In this document: positions 10,131 to 21,500 of the stretch, one piece after another
Position numbering within the stretch: the first letter of the stretch is position 1
Layout: the number at the start of each line of letters is the position of its first letter
Assembly (NCBI GenBank): GCA_036346275.1
Contig: CM070723.1
Location: forward strand, 50,174,743 to 50,238,742
Length of the DNA stretch: 64,000 bases
Reading direction: 5' to 3'
Origin: Otatea glauca
Lineage: Eukaryota; Streptophyta; Magnoliopsida; Poales; Poaceae
The notes under the pieces: model-generated
What the model was told of the DNA's origin: nothing
Database searches by the model: none
The model's input: only the letters and a program-made list of their open reading frames with translations
Translations under genes and position numbers: made by a program

Positions 10131-11319
10131 AATGTTGTCATACGAATATTCGACTGCACAAGAAATGGACTCCATATTTGATGAGCTTCTTGACTGAAGA
10201 CATTGTTTTAATTAACACGCTCCATCATAGAGGACATACGAAGAGACGTAGGAACAGACAGAGGAGAGGAAGGCTCATACACACACAGAAGAAATAGAGA
10301 AAGAAGCAATAGAAAAGATTCAAGGGGGCGCAAGAAACGATATGGAAGGAGGCCATGGCCATGGCTCCTTCTATCTTTTTTTTAAGATAGCTAAAACTGT
10401 GATTAAATTATGAGGATAGAAAACAAAGTTTAAAGTTACAAGGTGCAGAAGACTGCACTCGAAACAAAAAGGGAGGAGAAAAAAAAGAAAAAAGACTAAA
10501 TTCTTTAAAGTTGTCGTTGTACTATCATGTTGAGGCTTTTTAAAATTATACTAGCATGAATGATTAACTGATAATTTGAAACACTCTTAAGTAGCTAACA
10601 AGTTCGCTTCATACATGTCTTTCTCATCAACCAACTTGACTGTTACTTTAAAAAACTTTTCTTAATAAGGTTGTGTTTGAGAATTTTCGTAGCAACGCAC
10701 GAACACTTAACTAGTCAAATCTTAATCACGACTAGCAACCAACCGAGGAAAAACCCAAGCCATCTAGCAAGCGCACGTAAGTATCTGTCGCGATGAGTGC
10801 GCCTCGGCGACCGATGTGAACTGAAGCGAAGCGAGAGCCGAGTGAGCATCGGTCGGGTTCCGCCTCCCCGTCGCCCACGCAACGCATCGAGCCCGTAAAA
10901 TCGCGGCCGTGCAGTCCGCACGAACACCGGAATTGTAGCCGTCCGTCCGCACACCGTCCTTGCCCGCAAGCTTCCGCTTAAGACCCTTGAACTTTCCACG
11001 ACCCCAAAACCTCCCCCCTCTCTCTCACTCCTCCACCTCCCCCACTCCTCGCGATCTCCACCTCCCCATCCCTCCGCAACTCATTCCCAGGTGTGGGTCC
11101 CACATCGCCGTCGGCGACCCCCGCGCCCATCCCCTGCACCACGTCCCGGGCCATGATGACCTCGCCACCGCCCCCGCCGCCCGCCGAGGTAAGCGCGCCA
11201 CTCCTCTCGGCCTCCGCTCCCTTGCCTCCTCCTCGCGCGGCCCTGGCTGCCGCATCGGGCCGCGATCTGGGCGGCTTGGCGGCCTCTGGGTGGCGCGGGC
11301 TCCGTTGCTCTAGGTCTTA
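9680..11319 (+). repeat. tandem duplication copy 1 (pseudogene fragment plus UBP12 5' end)
   Basis: This segment is a direct repeat of 11320-12970. The left edge AAGGAGCGCAGGGC occurs at 9680 and 11319. The right edge CGTTGCTCTAGGTCTT occurs at about 11304-11319 and again at about 12958-12973, where the UBP12 intron continues. Copy 1 lacks about 400 bp present in copy 2 (about 11813-12219); the break lies at a shared ATGGA. It has unrelated sequence at about 10230-10716. The promoter-exon 1 part (10716-11319) is closely similar to copy 2. Confidence 0.8.
11153..11188 (+). other. duplicated UBP12 first coding exon
   Basis: ATGATGACC followed by a proline run encodes a 12-residue peptide (MMTSPPPPPPAE). 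It differs from the downstream UBP12 exon 1 only at the second residue. It ends at the same donor, GAG/GTAAGCGCG, in the same phase, so it could splice in frame to UBP12 exon 2 at 13128. The upstream sequence matches the UBP12 5' flank. It may be an alternative first exon or an inert duplicate; sequence alone cannot tell. Confidence 0.6.
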
Positions 11320-12970
11320 AGGAGCGCAGGGCAATGCAGAGTTGGAAGAAGGCAAAGCTCAGCTTATAGAGGTAATATAAAGGTTTCTAGTATTTAATTC
11401 GACGTAATTACTGATAATATATCAGAACACCCTTTTCACAACAATATGACCGCTTTTGTAGGGATTAAGAGATATGGCTGGAAGTCAATTATTTATTGGT
11501 GTCAAACAAATGAGCACCTTGTCGGAGCTGTGAAACTTCAGGAAGAATTGAAAATCCTCTGTTGCGAAAGATGTGACACATATGATGGCAAATATGGAAA
11601 AGCTCTAAGGTCCATTGTCTTGATATATCAAATAATGTTGTTTCTCAATGTATGCTTATTGATATTTGTGGTATCATATCTTCTCAATGTATTGTTATCT
11701 GAAATTATCCTTAATATTTGCTAATCTTGAATCCAATTACTGGAAAATGTCTTACTTTTTAGAACCAAAATGTTGTCATACGAATATTCTACTACAGAAG
11801 AAATGGATAGAAAATTTGTCATGAATTGAAAACTCTGTGATTCAAAAGTTTTTCTTTCTCTCTTGATAGAACTTCCATGATTAGTATTTGTTGTTGGAAA
11901 TTTTCTTCTCCTTAAATATTTCTGCAACGATATTTACAAGGCACAACCAGTTATAGATTTTGTAATTGATCCTAGATGCATTTAGGCAACATCTTATCTG
12001 GTCAGTATCGTCTTAAAATATGAACATTTGTAGCTCTTTCATCTCTTTTCTTATTATGATATTGATGGATTTCAAGGTAAAATACAATTTCATTCACAGT
12101 CTATTATGAAAGTTGTCATGCTCTGATTTATCTTCCACTTCATCTTTATCCCCGAATGAGAATAACATAAACAACCTACTTTTACTCTGATCTTGTACAA
12201 AAATATAATCATTTTGATGGACTCCATATTTGATATTTGATGAACTCCATATTTGATGAGCTCCTTGACCGAAGACATTGTTTTAACATGCTCCATGGTA
12301 AAATCCATCGGAAGGTCAAAAGGATGTAGTCAACGTGACCGCAATACCATATATCATCAAATCTTAATCACGGCTAGAAACCAACCGAGGAAAAACCCAA
12401 GCCATCTAGCATGCGCACGTAAGTATCTGTCACGATGAGTGCGCCTCGGCGACCGATGTGAACTGAAGCGAAGCGAGAGCCGAGCGAGCACCGGTCGGGT
12501 TCCGCCTCCCCGTCGCCCACGCAACGCATCGAGCCCGTAAAATCGCGGCCGTGCAATCCGCACGAACACCGGAATCGTAGCCGTCCGTCCGCACACCGTC
12601 CTTGCCCCGCAAGCTTCCGCTTTAGACCCTGGAACTTTCCACGACCGCAAAACCTCCCCCCCCCTCTCTCTCTCCCCTCCACCTCCCCCCATCCCTCCTC
12701 GCGATCTCCACCTCCCCATCCCTCCGCAACCCACTCCCAGGTGGGCCCCACATCGCCGCCGGCGACCCCCGCGCCCCCTCCTCTGCACCACGTCCCGGGC
12801 CATGACGACCTCGCCGCCGCCCCCGCCGCCCGCCGAGGTAAGCGCGGCCACTCCCTCCCGAAGCCTCCGCTCCCCCTGCCTCCTCCTCGCGCGGGCCCTG
12901 GCTGCCGCATCGGGCCGCGATGTGGGCGGCTTGGCGGCCTCTGGGTGGCGCGGGCTCCGTTGCTCTAGGT
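11320..12970 (+). repeat. tandem duplication copy 2, containing the UBP12 promoter and exon 1
   Basis: The downstream copy of the tandem duplication. It starts with the XH-like pseudogene fragment (11320-11790), contains AT-rich sequence absent from copy 1, and then the GC-rich UBP12 5' flank from about 12355, exon 1 (12802-12837) and the start of intron 1. A pyrimidine-rich CT stretch at about 12650-12700 precedes the start codon. No clear TATA box was seen. Confidence 0.75.
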
Positions 12971-15501
12971 CTTCGGGTTGGTTCCTGGGTCGGGGCTCTC
13001 GTGTCTTGTATGGGGCTGCGCGTGCTCTTGTGGGCGTACGGAATTCTAGGGTTTGGGGTTTTGGTCGCTTTCCTGGGGATTTTGAGGGATGGATCTGAGA
13101 TGTGCCTCTCTCGTGATTTTTGCGCAGCAGAAGCAACAGCAGGAGGAAGAGGAAGTACTCGTGCCGCACCAGGAGCTGCCCAACGGAACGCAGCCCATGG
13201 AAGGTTCGATTTGGTCGCCTCGCCTCGCGATTTGTTCATATGCTTGTGTGTTACGGCTTATTTAGTTAGCTGTTCAAGTTGTCAGACTTGTGGCGTGTCG
13301 AACAGTATATTAGCTGCCTTATTTATTGTACAGAATCATGATTTATTATTTGCTTGCTCGTGTGATGTGACATTGCTGCTGTATTCGGGGTTGCCATTGT
13401 TTATCTTATTTATTTGTTCAGAATGATGATTCATCATTTGTTCTTGTGATCTGTTATTGCTGCTGTTTTGGGAGTTATCATGGTTATTTGTAGTTTTTTT
13501 TTCTATTAGATAACTTACACATCAGTGCTCCTTTCAGTTAGAAAATTCTTGCTTTACTTGCAACATACTTTCCCTGTCTTTGATCGAGTTATTGGTATGT
13601 ATATATTTTGTTGAGGTTCCTTGAGGAGTTTAGTTGTGTTAACAATATGACAACTATGCTAGTGTGATATTTTTATGCCAATGTGATTCTATAGTAATTG
13701 CAGGATTACCTGTACATGACCTGAAAACTTCTCTGATTGCTTTGTTGGGTTGCATTTTCTGTCACTTTATGCAGCAGGTTAAGTAAATGCACTCAATAGT
13801 GCCCTTTGTTTGTCCTTTGTAGTAAACAGTTTTGGGCCTTTATGCAGCATCTAGTTAAAACTGCTCTGTTTTTCATTTTTGCTTTTGTTATGTGATTAAG
13901 CATGTGAGGTCAGGGGTATTCACGTTGACTCTGTATTGCCACTCCAGTTGTGCCTGCTGAGCCAGCTGCTACTGTCGAAAACCAGCAGATAGAGGATCCA
14001 CCGATCTCTAGATTTACTTGGACTATTGAGAACCTATCAAGAGTGAGCACGAAGAAGCTCTACTCCGAAATTTTTGTTGTTGGAGGCTACAAGTGGTAAG
14101 TGCCTACATCTCTTCCCTCTGAATTAGCATATTTGGTTAACTCTGCAGTCATTCATGGAGTTTGGTTTGGATGTTTGATGGCACCATTTCCTGTTTTGCA
14201 GGCGAATTTTGATTTTTCCAAGGGGAAATAATGTTGAATTCTTGTCGATGTATTTGGATGTGGCCGATTCAGCAGTCTTGCCCTATGGGTGGACTAGATA
14301 TGCACAATTCAGCCTATCTGTGGTTAATCAAATTCACAACAAGTTTACAATAAGAAAAGGTGCATCTTTTATTATGCCCTTCTTTGTTTAATCTATTAGC
14401 TGACAAAATGGACCTGGTATCATAATCAATCCTTATAATGGTTTCACTGAATTGAAAGGTGACTGAATTAGAATTCTTGCAGAAACACAACATCAATTCT
14501 CTGCCCGAGAAAGTGATTGGGGATTCACTTCATTTATGCCTTTGAGTGAACTCTACAACCCCAGTAGAGGTTATCTTGTAAATGATACTTGTATAGTGGA
14601 AGCGGAGGTTGCCGTGTGTAAGGTTGTTGATTATTGGAGTTATGACTCTAAAAAGGAAACTGGTTATGTTGGTCTTAAAAATCAGGGTGCTACTTGCTAT
14701 ATGAATTCTCTTCTTCAGACTCTTTATCACATTCCGTATTTCAGAAAGGTACATGCTACAAATTCACAGATCATTGCTTTTCGGCTCAACCTATTTATGT
14801 GGTGCTAACTATATATATTGTTTTGCCAGGCTGTTTATCATATGCCTACTACTGAGAATGATATGCCCTCAGGAAGCATTCCATTAGCTCTTCAAAGTCT
14901 CTTTTATAAGTTGCAGTATAATGACAGTAGTACCTCTACAAAAGAGCTCACAAAATCTTTTGGGTGGGACATGCATGATTCATTTATGCAGCATGATGTC
15001 CAAGAACTAAATAGAGTTCTTTCTGAGAAGTTGGAAGATAAGATGAAGGTTTGACATCTGTAAGGTCTTTCCTTTTATATCCTCCGGTGTTGTTTACTGA
15101 ATGTTGTAGCTCTGACTGAATTATGCTTATACAATGTTGATTCAAGGGAACTGTTGTGGAGGGCACAATACAACAATTATTTGAAGGGCATCACATGAAT
15201 TATATCGAGTGTATCAATGTGGATTTCAAATCAACAAGAAAGGAATCCTTCTATGGCAAGTGAAGGTGTTATTGACCTGACTAAGTAACCTGTCCCCTTG
15301 TTTAACCTAATTGTAGTATATTCCAATGCAGATCTGCAGCTTGATGTCAAAGGTTGTCAGGATGTCTATGCTTCATTTGATAAGTATGTAGAGGTGGAGC
15401 GCCTGGAAGGTGATAACAAGTATCATGCAGAAGAACATGGCCTGCAGGTTAGTTTTCAGCTTGTCCCATTTTACCGATGGAGCACATCAACCCTTTCACA
15501 G

Positions 15502-15545
<44 letters not shown>

Positions 15546-18500
15546 GCGTGAATGTGCACAACTATGTGCCATGTTACACTTGACACTAAAATAATTCTTT
15601 TGAGTTTTGACAGCATGACCATATTACCCTAAGGCCAATGAAAACCGTAGATCAAACCTACCTGAGCTTGCCTTTGGTTTAATTAGTAACGAAATTAGAA
15701 TCAATTAAATTGTTGAGCTAAGAACAAATATGGTTTCAAAGCAACTCAGGGAACACTACTTAGCTTAATAGCACAAATCATTCAAATCCTGTTGAATTAC
15801 TGTCGGATGTTAAGCAACAGGATGCATCTCAGGTATAATATGGAAGGTTGTGCTAATATTGGCAAATATGCTTTAGGGAATTTTCAAATTCATACGTACC
15901 AGTACTGTCAGAAGTAGGTCTTGTTGAGTTGAGGTGGGTTACCATGTTACACCCACTCTTGATTTTGGAATCCTTGAACCAAATCCAAAATAGACCCTCA
16001 CGGCACAAAGTTGATTTGGACCAGCCTAGTCCAACTGTGGAGACTGGAGATACAATAAGTTGTGGTAACCAGTTTTATTATATGGGCTTCTTAATCAGAT
16101 GCACATGGCTTGTTGTAATATCTGACAACAAAGAAAACCATTTTATTATGTGGGCTTCTTAATCAGGTATTCTTTGTTGTTTCAGGATGCAAAGAAAGGT
16201 GTTCTTTTCATTGACTTCCCTCCTGTCCTGCAACTTCAGTTAAAACGTTTTGAATATGATTTCATGCGCGACACAATGGTGAAGGTTTGTAATCGGTAAC
16301 ATCCACTAAGAAGTTTTCCTTCTTCCTCTGTTATCATCTTTTTGGTGTTATGAAGATGACAGTTTTGTGGTAGAGGAAAAAGCTGTCTTGATAGGTTTTG
16401 TACATTTCGGAAACCTTTCAACAGATGACCATGAGGACTGAGGATACTAGCATTTTAGCTTTAATGGATGTTTGACTTCACTTCAATGTACACCAAAATT
16501 ATATAGCATAACGTTTTTGCTTGTGTGCATGTGGGCATTGAATTTATCTCTTGCAAGAGTTCACATTAGCCAAACGTTGGAATAATGTCTAACAAATCTC
16601 TTTAATTTGCTGCTATTATTTTGTGACTTGTTATATTTATACCATAGTTACGATATATTTAGATGACATCAAGAAATGGTGTGCTAGAAGTTCAAGTTGC
16701 AACCATATGATGTTTAAATACCATTTTCCTTTGGGAAGTGCAAATTTGAACTTAAGTTAATATGTGCTTGCTTATTTTAAAATTTGCATTTTTTACATTT
16801 AAAAAATCTCAAAAAATCGATGCAGACATCTCACAGATTCTGTGCACTTGCAAAAAAGTGCAAACATATGACCATATTGGCACTGTACAAAAAGACAGCG
16901 CACACATATTTCCGAGTAAGTCTGTTTTGCTTTTTTTGGACAGTGCACATATGATCATTTTTTTTTTTGCAAGTGCACATATTCTAACATGTTTTACATC
17001 TATGGATTTTTTGATGTGCACGAATGCACAAACCAAAATGGGTGCATATGCACCTAAGTTCATAAAATCCTTTGCTTTGTTTCAATATTTATCTTTTTAT
17101 CTTCTATTTTTAGACTATTAAGAATGCTTACCATTTCTTGTGAACTGCAGATAAATGATCGTTATGAATTCCCACTTCAATTGGATCTTGATAGAGATGA
17201 TGGAAAGTATTTGTCTCCCGATGCAGACAGGACTGTGCGAAATCTTTACACTCTTCACAGGTAAGTCAGATTCTCTCAAATTATTCCTTGCATTCAGTTT
17301 CATACTTTAAGGTATCAAATTTCAATAGTTGGAGAAGCCAAGTATTAACATCATGGCTGAATTGCCAAAAGTGATGGAAATAAATTTCTGACCTCACCAT
17401 TTCACCTGTCCTGACTTTGCTAATCTCTTAAAAGATCCTGGCCAGACCATTGTTATTCTATTTGTTGCCATATGTCCATAAAATTGAGTTAAATCCAAGT
17501 AACAAGATGCGTGTTTGTTGATCAGACAAGCAATCATGGTAGAAGAGTTGGGTTCTAATGGCCCGTATTCTATGAACTAAATACGAATACAAATGTTAGA
17601 TGATCTAGGTAAAAGTTGTATTTCTGTTATTATTATCTTTATGAGTTGAATTCACAATGATGTGTTTATGTTATTGTTTATATGTGAATGCATCTCATAA
17701 CAGTTAATCTCTTACAGTGTTCTTGTCCATAGCGGCGGTGTTCATGGTGGACATTATTACGCTTTCATACGACCTACTCTTTCTGATCAGTGGTACGGCT
17801 GTTTGTTTCTATTTTTTATTTACAATTGTCTCTGTTTCTGCACAAAAATCAAGAAATGATGTGAAACATCTTGACTGTTCTTGGTTTATCAACTTTTGTT
17901 ACCCGATTGCTGTAATCAGCCAGTTGCTGCTTGCAGCTGGTCAACCTGGCAATGAGCCTAAGACTGGTAGCTAATAAACAAATTTGCTCAGTCTGTTGAT
18001 AAATACACTATTATTTGTGATCATAACCGGCTGATCAGACTTGTGGGCGATTTGGAATGGTCCTTGAAGAGTTTATTTTGTAAGTGCAATAATGCACTTT
18101 AGCCAGCAATATTCTTTCGATAAAAAATCGTGACGAGTCTTTTGTATAAGTTAGTATGTATTTTAAACTGACCGGATCCGGAGTAGTAAGTAGGAACTAG
18201 TACTTGCTCTGTCAGCATGCATGACAACCACCTTTGCTGTTTATAAACTTATTATATGCTTCTTGGATGGTTAGTTGGTTTGGTCATGTTCAATTATTCA
18301 TTGAACTATAATTTTCCAGGTTCAAGTTTGATGATGAGCGTGTAACAAAAGAAGATCCAAGGAGGGCATTGGAAGAGCAATATGGTGGTGAGGAGGAGGT
18401 CCGTTGCAATTTCAATGCTACAATGCTTATATATATTGCCATAAAAACATTGAGCTGATCAATTTCTTTTTGCAGCTACCTCAGACTAATCCTGGCTTAA

Positions 18501-21500
18501 ACAACACTCCTTTCAAGTTCACTAAATATTCGAATGCATACATGCTTGTGTACATTCGTGAAAGTGACAAGGACAAAATAATTTGTAATGTGGATGAGAA
18601 GGACATAGCAGAGCACCTTCGAGTAAGCTGTCACCTAAGATTTCTAGGTATTGGGATATTTTATTTTTAGTAGAGTCTAATGTTTCCAGCTTTTCTCAGA
18701 TTAGATTGGAAAAGGACCGTGAAGAAAAGGAGCGACGGAAAAAGGAGAAAGCTGAGGCTCATCTATATACCATCATTAAGGTGTTTCAATCAACCTGCTG
18801 GTCATAGAGTAGCTATTGTTTTACCTCCAGCAGCTTTGTATTATCTTTCATTTAGTTAATCTTACATGTTTCCTATTGTATAGGTTGCAAGGGATGATGA
18901 CTTGACTGCTCAGATAGGGAAAGGCATATATTTCGATCTTGTTGATCATGATAAAGTCCCAAGCTTCCGTATCCAAAAACAGATGCTTTTTACTCAATTC
19001 ATGGTAATTACATGGGTCAAAAACTATGTTTTCTGTGGTGGTGTCTCTTGGCATATGCCAATCATAGGAATATCTCATCAGGTTGCTGCTTATTATTGGT
19101 TGTGTCTATAAAGATAAAAAAATGATGGTTCAAGGACTCAAGTTGACCCACTAGTGTGGCATGCTACTGTTTTGGTAAAACCGCACTTGGGCATATCTTG
19201 GATAGACCAATCCTGTTTATAATTCAAAAGGTAATTAAAAAAAAATGATGTAAGAAGGGCACATGACATGAGCTTAAAAATGGTGCAATAATAAAGTCTT
19301 TAAGCAGCTTCTTTGCTTTCCTTTTTACACCCTATGAAGAAAAGTCATTTTGATGATTGGTATAGCCTATAGTCCTCTACAAGCTGATCATGTGAATCAT
19401 GTATAAGATTTCGGATTTACTAATACATGTGTTTAGGAATATGGAGCTTTGCAGTATTTATAGGAGTAGTGCTTCACAGTTGCCATACTGATTACTCATC
19501 TATGAAGTGCTTTACAGGAGGAGGTGGCAAAAGAGTTTGGTATTCCTACTCAGTTTCAACGATTTTGGCTGTGGGCCAAGCGGCAAAACCATACCTACCG
19601 ACCCAACCGACCATTGACTCCTCAAGAAGAAGCACACACTGTAAGATTATTTCATTATACATTGCATTGGATAAATAGCGCTCAGAGATAGTTGAATTTC
19701 TTGTTTTACAGTTACCTTTTGTGTATCTACCTATAGAATAGACTTGTACACATGCCTGTCACCCCCAGTTACCAACCCTATGGTTTATTGGTTCTTTTAT
19801 GTCATGTTCAGAAAAGCTGCATAGTATATACTAATTTGTATGAAACTGTAGTTGCATCATGATATCTTATGCTGTTCGTAATGGCATTTGTTTGTATTTG
19901 TGGTTTGCTTCTTTTGGATGTCAAGTTGTCTATTTTCTATGTTTGATTACAATTCATTAGTCAATGCCATCACTCGCTTTGCTCAGTTCTCTTTATGTCC
20001 TGTTGAACCGCTTATGATTGTACACCTTACCAGACTGATGATACTGTATCATCAATTATGCAAGTAGTGTACATACATTTTGCATCATCTTTTGTACACC
20101 TCTGAGTGCCTAACACCCATAAGTATCATCTTTTGTGCAACTGCTATGTGAATTGATTTTTTTTCTTTGGCAGCCAAACTTTGCCATTCTTTCTAGTTTC
20201 TACTGTCAACAAAATTCTACTTATTTAGATTTTGCATGACAGTTAGGATTTAGGATCCTATGATTCTGTTCTAGTCATTTAAAACTCATATGGATTTTAG
20301 GCCAACTTCATTTTTGGTCGGATTTCTTATCAATACTTTGCCTTCTCTTCAGCATATATTTAGTTGTATAGTAGTTTTGCATATGGGTCAACATACTAAT
20401 TCTGAAGGCAAGCATTTTATTAGGTTGGACAGTTAAAGGAAGCGGCAAACAAGGCCCACAACGCAGAACTAAAATTGTTCTTGGAAGTTGAACTTGGACT
20501 GGTAATAGTTTCTTCCCTGTCTGCTTCTATGCATTTTCTTGTGCTCATTTTCTCATGTTTATCCATCAAATTAGTAATCTATTTTCAAATCAATAGATTT
20601 GTTCTCAATTTTTACGTGTGATGTAGGACCTTAAACCTCTTCCGCTGCCAGACAAGACCAGAGAAGATATATTTCTTTTCTTCAAACTCTATGATCCTGA
20701 AAAAGAACAGCTGCGGTGCTTCTCATACTTCCTAACTGTGTATTGCACTATCGTCCTTGATGTGTGATTGGATTCTTACTTGTCTACTGAATGAATTCTT
20801 CAGGTATGTTGGTAGGCTCTTTGTGAAGGCTTCAGGAAGACCACAGGATATTCTGCCAAAATTGAGGAAAATGGCTGGTTTTTCACAAGATGAGGAAATT
20901 GAACTTTATGAGGTTAGTTTGTTTGTTTTTTGAACAACACAGGAGAGCTACGTGTCATTTCAATAAGAAGATTGTAAAAAAAGGCCATAAGGCCAAGAAC
21001 AAAAACAGGGGCTATAAGGCACCCAAAAATAACAACAGGTGCAGAAAAACAACAGCCAGCTAATAGTGCAAAAAAGCACCAAAAACCAAACTACCTAGAC
21101 AAACCCAACATCTGGATGAGACTGCCTAGAGAGGATTCCTTGAAGAGCTGAAGCTCCTGCTAAACTCCACATCTTGCATTCCTCACTGATTTTGAGCAAA
21201 AGCTGTTGGATATTCGGAGATGATCCATCAAAAACACAGGAGTTCCTATGTTTCCAAATCTCCCAAGCCACTAAAATAGTTAGACAGTTAAACCCTTTCT
21301 TCAACTCCTTAGGGATCTGCTTTAGGGCCCGACACCACCAACTGGAGAAGCTTGTCGCTGAAAGTTTGTTTATTTTTAGAAAACTATTGTCTGATGATTA
21401 TGTAGTGATAGTCTGAATATCATTCTGGTTCAGTATCTTACCTTTTTTCTTCTTTCGCCAACATCAGGAAATTAAGTTCGAGCCCAATGTGATGTGTGAA

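Noticed and set aside
12357..13239. Long - strand ORFs (up to 270 codons) opposite UBP12 exons 1-2
   Set aside because: They are antisense to the GC-rich promoter and first exons, Arg/Gly-rich, and repeat at 10715-11255 because of the duplication. The + strand has a conserved protein.
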